A DNA stretch of 64,000 bases, from assembly GCA_003868215.1 (NCBI GenBank), contig QWDQ01000062.1, positions 62,001-126,000 of the forward strand, in the 5' to 3' direction. This DNA is from Pseudophaeomoniella oleicola (lineage: Eukaryota > Ascomycota > Eurotiomycetes > Phaeomoniellales > Phaeomoniellaceae). Made by a program: the position numbers and the translations under genes. The notes below the pieces were generated by a model that was not told the DNA's origin, did no database searches, and was given only the letters and a program-made list of their open reading frames with translations. Of the stretch, positions 52,741 through 62,446 are shown piece by piece. Position 1 is the first letter of the stretch; each line of letters opens with the position of its first letter.

Positions 52741-55143
52741 CTACTCCCACGCGACATCCTCGACTCGAATCAAGCCAGAGCCGAATCCCATAGCAACCCA
52801 CCCCGCACAGCATAAGTTGGCATTCCACGCAACAGCTGTCACTGCATTTTCCTCCTCAAATATTGTTTCCATCCCTGTGTCAACGTGTTGACGAATGGCT
52901 GCTGTTTCTTTGGGTTTTGCTCGTCCAGCAAATCTGCCTGCAGAACCTCGGCTCATTTCTACGCGTTCAGGTCGGAATCCTTCGTGGGATCGTGAAAGAC
53001 CTGGGCGGACATCACGGATGTCAAACACGCTGTTCCTTGAACCAGTATCAGAAGGCACTGTTCCTTTTGAAGAACTGACAGGGACCTCATCTGCAATCCA
53101 ATCATATTTCAATACTCGCTGTTGCCAATGCCCGCCCCCGCCATACTTGCGTCCACCGGGTAACACGCGCCGAAGGACATTTGATGAGATTACTTCGCCG
53201 CTGCTTGTGCCAAATATTGCCAGAGGATGCCACCTACTAACCGCATGACATGTGATTATTCCTGAGGCGGCCGCCCGACCTACGATGACTCCAGAGAAGA
53301 ACCTTCTAGTCGGATGAAAGTAAAGGAAGTCTTCTTGAGATGCCAAATGACCGCGCATGGACGGCAAGTAAGTCAGTGCTGATGCCGGAAGCCTCAATCT
53401 CATTGCATTCACCGTGTCAACATGTGACTGCACCAGCGACATGAGGGTAGCTTCTCCACTGACACTCGTCAAAGCCAAGTATCCTGGGGTCGGTGACGGG
53501 TAGCACGAGCTCATTTGGAGTATATATGTTGCCGAAGGGGTTATTGGAAGAGTGTAGTATGGCTTTGGTGAATATGACTCGGAATCCATAGCTTTTGTAT
53601 TCCCATAGTGAGAAGCAATCGAGAACAGAGACACTGATCCGGATGCATTGGCGACAGCGACGTCAGATGACGATAGCCAATCCATTGTCGTATAAATAGG
53701 CGTTCGGGGAGGAGGTGCTATGGTGAATGCCGCGGATGAAACATGAAGATATTGGGTGACTACGAGAGTCTCATCATGGATGCGGACATCAAGAATGCGG
53801 ACAGCGCCGTCTGACGAAGTACATGCTAACATGCCGATACTTACTTCGTCACTACCATCGGAGGGTTCCGCACGTTTCTCATGCAGGACCGGACACCATG
53901 ATAATTGCCGAATGTTACCCCAGTTGGTACATAAGACTTGCCGCAACTTGGGGCTTGTAGACATGTTGAGCTTTGAAGGCTGGTCCGGTTCGGTCACAGC
54001 AGCGAAGGACCAGATCTGGATGCACGAAGGATAAGGCGGGGATGCTATGAAAGCGGATTTCGGCCCCTCAAAAGATGATCGCTGAACGGACGTTGTTGCA
54101 GCAGCGACTGCTAAATACTGGGTGCGGCCTTCGCAATTTGGAGCCCAGGCCACACCTTGGATCTTACTCCCAACGTTCAGCAGCCAACCATTCCGACCTA
54201 GGCTAATTCGGGCTCTTACTGGCTCTGGGTTGGAGCCATCGTTAGCTGGGCCATTCGTAGAGTCGACATCCATGTGAGTCGCCTCTTCAGGACCAATCGA
54301 GTCAACGCTCCCTAATCCTATGCAGCCACCACAATCAATGGTGTACTTCTGCTGTTCCTGCCCGGGACCAAGGAATACACCATGCGATGCCTGCTTTGGA
54401 AAAAATGTTCGCTTTTCGGACTCATCATGAATCTCCTGCAATTGCTGTGTTTTCTTTAAGCGCATTCCCTTCTCTCCGTAATACCAATCCCATCCTGTCG
54501 TTGCCTCTAGCCTCAGCTCTGCTTCAGGAACACCACAACGATTGCTTTTGCCATAATGACCACTTGCAATAGTCTTTCTAAGTGTACGTCGTGTAGGCAA
54601 TGTGACGTCTTCGGTCCCAAGCCAGAGGTCTCGTATATAGACGATCGGGAGCATGTCATCATGCGCTGGACCAAAAAGCATGTTCCAGCCTTCCTCTTTT
54701 CCAGTATGCGTACTCAGTCCGCCGCTCAGCCCACGAGAGTGAGTCTCTTCCGTGTCAACCACCCTAGAAAGGCGCACTCGTCGAGCTTTGACACGTCGTC
54801 CATCACTATCATAGTCCGTGCCAACTGACACAATCTCATCATCGGATTCCACGGGCGTTTGAACAGGGGATCCCTCAGAGAGACGACGAGCGCCATCCGA
54901 CGCCATGGTGAGATCTTCGTCATCGTCGTCCCCTTCAGCGTCGTCTTCGCCAACGACTGGTGCCTCAAAGTCAGACTCGGAACTCTCCGCGTCCCGTTCG
55001 CCTTGTTCACTTTCAGGCACAAGAGCCGATGACGGTGAGTCTGGGACAGGCGTCAGAAAATGCTTGGCTTCTTCATCAAGGATGTCGTTGGTGTATTTTG
55101 TGTTCACTTTGCGGGATCGCGCGGAACGGCGAATCGAGGCCAT
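52741..55143 (-). CDS. TFC6: TFIIIC WD40 subunit (Tfc6/Sfc6-like)
   Basis: A single exon of 800 residues from ATG 55143. The N-terminal 170 residues are basic then strongly acidic (EDDAEGDDDDEDL). The region from LPIVYIRDLWLG to TGWDWYYGEKG resembles the TFIIIC tau91/GTF3C2 family. From about residue 330 there are WD40-like blades: IQGVAWAPNCEGRTQYLAVAA, IQIWSF, IRQLSWCPVL, IGMLACTSSDGAVRILDVR, IYTTMDWLSSSDVAVANASGSVSLFSI, and ISRWHPLAIFG-like and VTAVAWNANLCCAGWVAMGFGSGLIRVEDV at the end. TFIIIC binds the B box of tRNA genes for RNA polymerase III. The assignment rests on blade order and the upstream block; another large WD40 protein is the alternative. It diverges from the cytochrome b561 gene. 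Confidence 0.8.
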   Translation of the reverse strand: MASIRRSARSRKVNTKYTNDILDEEAKHFLTPVPDSPSSALVPESEQGERDAESSESDFEAPVVGEDDAEGDDDDEDLTMASDGARRLSEGSPVQTPVESDDEIVSVGTDYDSDGRRVKARRVRLSRVVDTEETHSRGLSGGLSTHTGKEEGWNMLFGPAHDDMLPIVYIRDLWLGTEDVTLPTRRTLRKTIASGHYGKSNRCGVPEAELRLEATTGWDWYYGEKGMRLKKTQQLQEIHDESEKRTFFPKQASHGVFLGPGQEQQKYTIDCGGCIGLGSVDSIGPEEATHMDVDSTNGPANDGSNPEPVRARISLGRNGWLLNVGSKIQGVAWAPNCEGRTQYLAVAAATTSVQRSSFEGPKSAFIASPPYPSCIQIWSFAAVTEPDQPSKLNMSTSPKLRQVLCTNWGNIRQLSWCPVLHEKRAEPSDGSDEVSIGMLACTSSDGAVRILDVRIHDETLVVTQYLHVSSAAFTIAPPPRTPIYTTMDWLSSSDVAVANASGSVSLFSIASHYGNTKAMDSESYSPKPYYTLPITPSATYILQMSSCYPSPTPGYLALTSVSGEATLMSLVQSHVDTVNAMRLRLPASALTYLPSMRGHLASQEDFLYFHPTRRFFSGVIVGRAAASGIITCHAVSRWHPLAIFGTSSGEVISSNVLRRVLPGGRKYGGGGHWQQRVLKYDWIADEVPVSSSKGTVPSDTGSRNSVFDIRDVRPGLSRSHEGFRPERVEMSRGSAGRFAGRAKPKETAAIRQHVDTGMETIFEEENAVTAVAWNANLCCAGWVAMGFGSGLIRVEDVAWE

Positions 55144-56097
55144 TCTCCTGGACAAAATGACCAAGAGTGATTACGAAGGAGTTGAACGACATGAATCCAC
55201 GAGGATATGTATCGAAGCCTATGGACATATACAGAACGGGAACTTTGGAAAACACAGAGATAGACGCGCTTCAACGAGACATCCCAAATAACTCTTGAGT
55301 TCGGAGATATTTCTCAAATCCAGAGGTTCCTTGATGCTCGATCACCCTTTCGTTCTGCGTGATACATGGTTTGTCAAAGTAATGGAAGATCACGACACGA
55401 TAATGACACGCACGTAACAGCCTCCTGTACTAAGTGCACGCACTATCCACGCACAGTCTCTTTCGCAGCGACTCCCTTCGCATATGCCGACTTCGTTGTT
55501 ACCCGTCGCTTGCAATAAGACCCAATATCCAGACTGTTATCACTACAAGCAAGCCGCATGATGGATTGTGTACATTATTCGTCATCTATTCGCTCCTGAT
55601 AAGAAGCTGCGGACCTCTTCCCATGACGACCTTCCTGCCACGGAAAAGGAAGCATTGAGCGGGTCGCTACCTCTATCGACGAGCAGAACATCTCACTCGC
55701 TACTGGAACTATTTCAGGTCACTTACTATGGATATATAGGCCTGTACTCGTGGCCCACTGCTTGCAGATCAGGAGGTCTTCCAACTACGGACAACGGACA
55801 TGTTTGATATGCAGACGCCCGGACGCTAATTCTTGGGTCCGGACTGGACGGAATGTGTCTTTGGCTTATACTCGACGTTTCAGGGCCATGAATCATTTCC
55901 TGTAAGTCGATTCGTTAAAACTTGAGGTGCTGAATTAGGCCTGAGGTCACTGTCCGATTCCGCACTGCTCATTCATAAGGCTATCTTCATCCCAAGGTGA
56001 GTTCAATATACAATGTTCTAGATGAGTAGAGCCTGCTCCTTGCATTTTTCAAAAAAAGTATCTTGTGAAATCATCTATTGCTTATTCACGCTCAACC
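55144..56097. other. Divergent promoter region TFC6 / cytochrome b561 gene
   Basis: About 950 nt with no supported coding region. It must contain both promoters. Confidence 0.6.
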
Positions 56098-56992
56098 ATG
56101 GCCGCAAGCTCACGAGCATGGTCGTTGTCGTTCATCGTCCTGGCCCCGAGTAAGGATACATACCTAAGTATAATAGTCAACTCATGGGAGTGTACTGACA
56201 TGTATAGTTTCGACAGCGTCCGCACAATACGGTGGCTATGGAGGGGGTGGGGAAAGCCAGGGCTCGTCAGGAGATTACAACGGCGCAGATTCGGGCTCCG
56301 ATGCTGGAGGCTTCGACTTTGCGTCCCTACCTATCTTCAGGAAGATTGACAGGATATCTATCGCCCATGCCGTCCTGGCCTCACTTGCATGGGTTATCCT
56401 GTTTCCACTCGGCAGCATCCTACTCCGTACCATCTCATGGAAAATGCACAGCGCAATCCAGATGTTCGCTCTCGTCATCTTCACAGCCGGATTCGGTATG
56501 GGTATATGGCTGGCAAGGCGGGCACAAGACTATATGGCTGTGTGGAAAGATCCGCACGTAATAATAGGTCTGATCGTCTTCGCGCTCGCAACCATCCAAC
56601 CGGTGATAGGCTACATTCACCACATTCTGTTTATCAGACGATCCAATGGTCGGAGAACAGGGATTGGTCTGGTGCACGTGTGGATTGGTAGAGCTCTGAT
56701 TTTCCTTGGGATCATCAATGGCGGCCTTGGTCTCAGACTTGCAGGCAATACGCCGATTCAATCGAGAAATGTGACCAGGAAGGCAGAGATCGGGTATGGA
56801 GTCGTCTCTGCAATCATGTTCTTACTGTATGCCGTCCATTCACTGAGAACTGAAATGAAACGTGCGGCAAGGCCCACGAAAGGGATGGCGAGGGAGATGA
56901 GAAATCAAGCTTCGTCTTCGGACGATACATTGACCGAAGGTGGGCTGAGGGTGTATAGGACTGAGGATGGGCCCACGGTCAGGAAATTTTGA
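56098..56992 (+). CDS. Cytochrome b561 domain membrane protein
   Basis: Two exons, 56098-56149 and 56208-56992, with a 58-nt intron; 278 residues. The N-terminus MAASSRAWSLSFIVLAPISTASAQ is a signal peptide whose cleavage region falls just after the intron. A Gly/Ser/Asp-rich segment of about 40 residues follows. The membrane core holds five helices with His residues in the b561 pattern: IAHAVLASLAWVILFPLG, WKMHSAIQMFALVIFTAGFGMG, DPHVIIGLIVFALATIQPVIGYIHH, GLVHVWIGRALIFLGIINGGLG and GYGVVSAIMFLLYAVHS. These bind two haems and move electrons across the membrane. A typical relative has an N-terminal DOMON haem domain; this one has none, so it is a short b561-only form. The cytosolic tail is polar. 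Confidence 0.9.
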
Positions 56993-57131
56993 TTGACAGA
57001 TGCAGAAATGAGATGTCGGCCTCGGCCTCTCCAATCTGCACTGTTGACGGTGTGGCCGAGCCTTGTCATCTGGGTGGGAAAAGGGACAAAGAATGAATGC
57101 TAGAGCCACGTATCAGGCTGATGATAGAGAA

Positions 57132-58123
57132 TTATGTTTTCATCCCGAATTCTGCCCACCAGGTATCCATGCATCTCACTTTCTTCTTATGCGTCCCTGT
57201 ACTGGGTCCCTCAGAGGCAGTACTTCCCAACGTAGCAATGAGCTCCTGTCGCAACTGAATAATATCATCTCTCGAAGTATTCTCCGACACAACGTGTCCG
57301 AACGCTGCGTCAATCTTTTCGAGGAATTTAGGCCTCACTACTTCATCCACTTCCCAGCTACCGTCCTGCAGCGTTTGAACGGGGGTAAACGTTCCTTGAT
57401 TGCGAAGGATCCATCCCGCTTGCTGAGCTAATTCTATAATCTCATGTGGTGTCACCAGCGTCCTGATATTGCCAGTGTTGGCGGCGGGATCTCCAGCCAC
57501 CGATAAAGCGCCCTGTATTCTCGCGGCGAGGACGTGTGGCAATTGGCTGGCCTGGCTAGCGATCAAGGAATGCTCTGCAATCAATACTCGCTTGATCGAG
57601 GGAGAAGAGGCAAGAGTGGAGAATAAGGTTGCGATTTGGGTACGGGACGCGAAATACCAGAGGGAATGGATGAGGATGGCGGTTTGAGGTAATGTCCCAG
57701 GCAGACCCGTGGGCAAAAGACCTGCAACGTACGTCGTGGGATCGGATTGAACAAAGTCTATGCGAGCTCCTAACGGAAGAGTGGACTGGACATGTGTCTG
57801 GGCTTGGCCGAGGGTGTAAGGTGAACCTGAAACCAAGTGTTAGCCCTTGTCTCTGAATTGTGTTTCCGAAGTATGTGTAAATTACCATAGTCAAGAGGAG
57901 CAGGGTCAACAGCTGTGACATGACCATGTTCGCCTACAGCATCAGCTAGAACGATCGTAGCGTCGCCTTGGCCACAACCTATTTCGAGAACATGCGAGGC
58001 TGGCTCAATAAGCAAGTGCTTCAGTATCTGTATACGATGTTCAAACTGTGGAATTTGACCCTGGGAGAAAGGTGGATATGCTGTCGCGAGCAGAGTTGAC
58101 ATGCGATCCCTCTCAGCAGACAT
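57132..58123 (-). CDS. SAM-dependent methyltransferase
   Basis: Two exons, 58123-57886 and 57826-57132, with a 59-nt intron after PLDYG; 310 residues. Motif I, HVLEIGCGQGDATIVLAD, is near residues 44-61 and a motif II-like acidic end, HVTAVDPAPLDYG, near 68-80, so the protein is a class I Rossmann methyltransferase. The middle part (LIHSLWYFASRTQIATLF) is the usual post-motif hydrophobic strand. C-terminal helices contain IDAAFGHVVSENTSRDD. The start at 58123 gives MSAERDRMSTLLATAYPPFSQGQIPQFEHRI, like fungal members of this type. The substrate cannot be predicted. It has no neighbour suggesting a biosynthetic cluster and converges on the b561 gene with about 140 nt between stops. Confidence 0.88.
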
Positions 58124-59217
58124 CCTGTTGAAAGCGAGTGGAAGGTACGGTAGGTGATAACGTCTTCAGGTGGAGTTCATCTAAACTGCATCCCTTTTCT
58201 ATACACGTCGTTACAATCCCGGCCTCGTTCAACAGACTGAAAGGCAGATCGATATGTTCTAGGGACACCAACCGGAGGGATTCTACCAACAGAGCGGAGA
58301 AATGTGGTCGTCTCTGATTTGAATAAAGGGGGGATGTTGAAGTTCAAAGTGGCTGGATTGAAAGGGTAACTTAGGTAGACGTGCAAAGAGGGGTAGTAGT
58401 GGGCTTCCCTTGGTTGCTTCATGTCTCTCCCAAAGTACTAGCTGACCGTTGCTTACCTAGACTAAGCTTGTGTGCCGTTTAACGGTCCGTCGAAACTTCA
58501 AAGTGGTCGCAGCGACGCATGTCAAAGACACCCCGCCTCCGAAATATGTTCTGTACACTATAGAGATGTATACGATGTATATTGAAGGGATGTATACTCT
58601 GTACACTATAGGGATGTAGACGATGTACAGCAAGGCCGGAAGATAACCTGAACAAGATCCTCCCCGAGCAAGGGAACATACACACACTCAACCTTCTGCA
58701 GGTCTGGTATGTCATATTTCCACCCAGCGAGCCAGCGAGGCCAGTCCATCCTCTCGAAATGGCACGATGGCCGTTTGGAAATCTCAAAGTTCATGCAGCC
58801 ACTTTGCGATATGGAAACGCTTTACATTCCTCATTCTTCTCCTCTTGAAAATCCTCATTGTCTTCCTCGTTATCTCCATCACTTCACGAAATTTGCAGCG
58901 AATGGTTGGCGAGCAGATCATAGTCGCCACATTCTTTTCCTTCTGTCTAGTACTCCTTACACCCTGATACTTTCGGACTCCTCAAAAGTTATCTCTGTGC
59001 AATGAGAATGTGATCATGCGAAGGAGTGAGTGGAATATGTACTGAGTATCGGCTCCTTGCTTGTATTGGTCAATCCTTCACAGTGGTGAGTTCATGCTTG
59101 TTGAACTCCCGATGATGGCCGAGTATATCTAAAGGTAGGAGACTCCCCTATCTTTTGTTATAGCTCATCGATCTTCAAACCCAACCCATTCATTCTTTGC
59201 CTTGACGTTCAGCCAAG
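58124..59217. other. Divergent promoter region, methyltransferase / secreted protein
   Basis: About 1.1 kb without a supported gene. It contains a 48-bp imperfect tandem repeat (58551-58637). Confidence 0.6.
58551..58637. repeat. Imperfect 48-bp tandem repeat
   Basis: Two copies beginning CTGTACACTATAGRGATGTA, 48 bp apart (58551 and 58599), each followed by a GACGATGTA or TACGATGTA word. The second copy is truncated. Confidence 0.8.
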
Positions 59218-59940
59218 ATGTTCTCCCAACTATCAACTCTCACACTCTTTGCTTTCTTTTCATCTTATGGCCTAGTCTCGGCCCAGTACAGCTCCAGCAC
59301 CGTTGCGGCTTCGACCGAGAGCTTCACCCTCGTGATAGCGCCTGCACCATCAGCCTCCAGCTGCGCTCCATGTGTAGCGACAGTGACTGAGTACTCGACA
59401 TACTCACTTACTACAACACAACTTTATGGCTATCTACCAAACGCAACCGCATCCAGCAGTGGCTTCGCTTCACTCTCGCTCAACGCTAGCGCAATACTTT
59501 CTAGCAATCTCACTAGCGGGTATGCCACTGGGACTGCTGTCATCTCTGGAACTGCAGTCTCTGGGACCTCGAGGAGACCTGGTGCCTCGCTTCTTCCAAC
59601 TTTCATGCAACCGTCATCAACATTTTCGACCGTTTCGACAACGATCAACGGGACGGCTACAACAACGGTTCTGACCGGCAGTGCCTATCCAAGCTATACT
59701 GTCATTCCTGTGGAATATTGTGGTACCGAGGGTGACACCGTTTGCAGCGCCGCCAATTCAAGTATGATCTATGAGTGCGAGGCTGTCGGCCCATACAACT
59801 CCCTCGTGTATGTTCCAGTCGAGCTTGAGACAGGCTACGGATGCGTGAACGGAACAGCAACTATGACTCAGACAGTCACTGTCGCTACTACAACCTCTAT
59901 GCCAGGGCCCTATTACGGATACTCTCCCGGGAAACAATGA
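59218..59940 (+). CDS. Secreted Ser/Thr-rich protein
   Basis: A single exon of 240 residues. The first 22 residues (MFSQLSTLTLFAFFSSYGLVSA) are a signal peptide. The mature protein is about a third Ser and Thr, has several N-x-S/T sites (NAT, NAS, NLT, NGT), six to eight Cys in two groups (SCAPCVAT; EYCG...DTVCSA...YECEA...GYGCVNG) and no obvious catalytic motif. The C-terminus (TTSMPGPYYGYSPGKQ) is not a clear GPI signal. A secreted glycoprotein, perhaps at the cell wall, is the most that can be said. Small Cys-containing secreted proteins of fungi are often lineage-restricted. Confidence 0.82.
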   Translation: MFSQLSTLTLFAFFSSYGLVSAQYSSSTVAASTESFTLVIAPAPSASSCAPCVATVTEYSTYSLTTTQLYGYLPNATASSSGFASLSLNASAILSSNLTSGYATGTAVISGTAVSGTSRRPGASLLPTFMQPSSTFSTVSTTINGTATTTVLTGSAYPSYTVIPVEYCGTEGDTVCSAANSSMIYECEAVGPYNSLVYVPVELETGYGCVNGTATMTQTVTVATTTSMPGPYYGYSPGKQ

Positions 59941-60889
59941 GACCCATGACGCTATCGTTGGGGACTATCCCACACTGTCATGGAAGCAAGTGTTTGTCGA
60001 ATCAGAGTCACGGCAGACAGACAGTGTACAGATCGGTCATTTCTGTGCACCAAATTTGAGGCCCCTCAGTTTTCAGACACGATATTTTGGGCCTTGTTGC
60101 TTTGACGGAACAAGTCTTGCTGCATATGGAGAACTCGCATTTTGTCATCTTATTAAAGCAATGGTAATGCAGCATACGTACGGTACGAAATAGATAGTGA
60201 AAATGGTACTCCTATTGATTTCTGCTATGCCCTTCTATATTTTCAAATTTGATGGGGGACCGTGACCTTTTGACTGTCTCTGCCCTTTGACGATCAGATA
60301 GAGCTCATGTCTGATCTTATCTTTTCCGCCTCCTTTTTCGTCCAAGGTCTTAACGTATCTCACTCGCCATGATTCCACGTCTTCGTCAAGTGATCTGGGA
60401 CATCGAGCCCTGACAACGGCACATGCGGTCGACCCATAAAGGTTTGACACAATGCTATGGAGGGAGGATGCGATTATAACATGGAGGGAAAAAGTCCTCT
60501 TGGCCTCGATTTCGTTGGCATACTGAAGTTGCTTTCACATCCCGTATTTTAGGTGATCAGCAATGGCGGTCTTCGGGCTATTTGGGGAACGTGAATTCAG
60601 GTAAAGCCGTGAAGACGATGTTAGACGATTAAACATTGAGAACTGTAACTCGAGCAGCAACGAGAACTATTTCGTAGTGAATATGCCAAGTAGCATCGGC
60701 TATCTCTTTTAAGTCATACACCTTTCGTTAGTTGGAAATGAGAGTCGAAGACCACCAAGGACAGACCTAACGCTTCGAGCATAGAACCACAGAATCTGCT
60801 TCACCCTCTGTTGAAATCAGGGCTGAGCTCACCGGATATTTCTGCCTGTAGCGCAACAATCCACCGTTTTGGCCTTAGTACATAAGCTC
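59941..60889. other. Convergent intergenic region
   Basis: About 950 nt between converging 3' ends. The minus-strand open frame near 60235-60450 is short and featureless. Nothing else is supported. Confidence 0.6.
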
Positions 60890-61522
60890 TTACAGCTTTC
60901 CTTCTTTCTCTCTCTTCTCATACTCCTCTTTACTTACCAACTCACCCACTACCAAATACTTATCGCTGAACCTCTCGTACCACCCCTGCAGATTCTCGAG
61001 CTCCTCAGATCCCAGGTCCTCGCACGTATCCAAAGGTCCATCAAGGTTCGCAGTCAACATCTCTTCGTCAAAACTCTGACAGGCGAGGCCCCTCGTCGCA
61101 TCCCTACCGGCGAAATTCGAATAGGGACCGCCGGGACCGTAGAAATTGCGGCCAGGAGTACAATCGAAGACTTTGCCTTTGACGGCAAGGAACACAGGAG
61201 AGCCGTTGAGGCCGTTGAATGGGAGGAGAGTTCGCGGGTTGTAGGTTTTGAAGACTATTGCGGGATTGGGCTTGGGGAGGTCGGCCGTCGGAGAGGTTGG
61301 GCGCCAGCGGAGGTAGATCAGGTATGCGAGAAGGGTTATGAGGATGATGTTTATAGGTGTAACGGCAGGTGCTCTAATCACAGATGTTAGCTGCACATCA
61401 TAGAGCTAGGCAGCTTGACGGGGGACTAACACTGTCGCAGCAGTTGCTGGAGGTGGAGGTACAGTTTCTACCATTGTCAGCCTTGATCGGAACAGGGAGA
61501 TGAAGCATTTACCTGTCGACAT
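60890..61522 (-). CDS. DAP1: Membrane-associated progesterone receptor-type haem protein (Dap1)
   Basis: Three exons: 61522-61513, 61467-61431 and 61373-60890, with introns of 45 and 57 nt; 176 residues. The first two exons encode only MSTETVPPPPATAATV, and the second intron uses a GTTAGT donor. A single membrane span (PINIILITLLAYLIYL) at about residues 20-38 precedes a cytochrome-b5-like MAPR domain: SPVFLAVKGKVFDCTPGRNFYGPGGPYSNFAGRDATRGLA. The Tyr in FYGPGGPY corresponds to the haem-ligating Tyr of the family. Dap1 proteins sit in the ER membrane, bind haem and support cytochrome P450 Erg11 in sterol synthesis; this role is inferred. The C-terminal helix is Glu/Lys-rich. Confidence 0.9.
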
Positions 61523-62446
61523 GATGACGCTGTCGAGTTATCAGAGGGGTTCACAATGCACATGTAGAAGTGGGTTCGGATCTCAATCATTGGGAGCTTT
61601 CAGAGCTTATATCACGTGCGGGGTCTACCGTATCCTAAAGTCCCTCGCTATTAATTAATTAATTATCTAGGCTTCAAAGAAAATGGCTAAGATAGCAATG
61701 TACAGTAAGCAACGTTATGATTACTACTATCTCTTAGTGAATGCAGCTAAGCAGACCAAGTAGAAGTACAACGTACAACGTTGTCCAGAGCTGATCATGC
61801 AACGGGCTGAGATGCTTAGCACTGTTCAAGATGAATCTCTCTCTATCATGACAAATATCGTTAAACAAGGTAGTTTGTTTGTTCCCTAGAAGAGATACGC
61901 GTCGCCCTGAGTGAACATACCTAATCGGGGACGCGCTTTGGGCTCCAATCTCTATCATCATGAGATTCGCTAGAGAGCCACTTGAGCTCATCCTGAAACA
62001 TCTGAAATCAAACGTTTCCCTCCTTCACTCGCGATTGTTTCACGGAGAATTGCTTCAGCCTAACTCTCTCCCTCGTCAACGATTGGCATCTGTGTTTCGG
62101 CCCTGACAATCTTGGAACCGCCCTCCCTGGTGTTGTATCTTATCCACATTCCCTCCTCCCTTACTACCTTCACTACAGTCTGCAATGAGCCGTTGATCTT
62201 TGTTCTTTGCACCATCTAGTCCTCTCTCCTCTGTTTGGCGTAGTAATTTCTACTTATAGTAATACTTCGTTGATCTCTATTGCTTCGCGTCCCTCGAGTC
62301 ACACAGCACGAATCCTCCATCAAAGGGTCTCATTCGCTACGTCCACTGGCAATCGGGTCGCCCATTTAGATGATACGATGCGCCATTGAGAGTCTTCGTC
62401 TCGCCCCCTTGATGCTCTAGTCGATGATCGGCGCAATTCAAGCACA
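61523..62446. other. Divergent promoter region DAP1 / right-edge gene
   Basis: About 920 nt. An ATTAATTAATTAATTA tract lies near 61651-61665. No coding region is supported. Confidence 0.6.
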
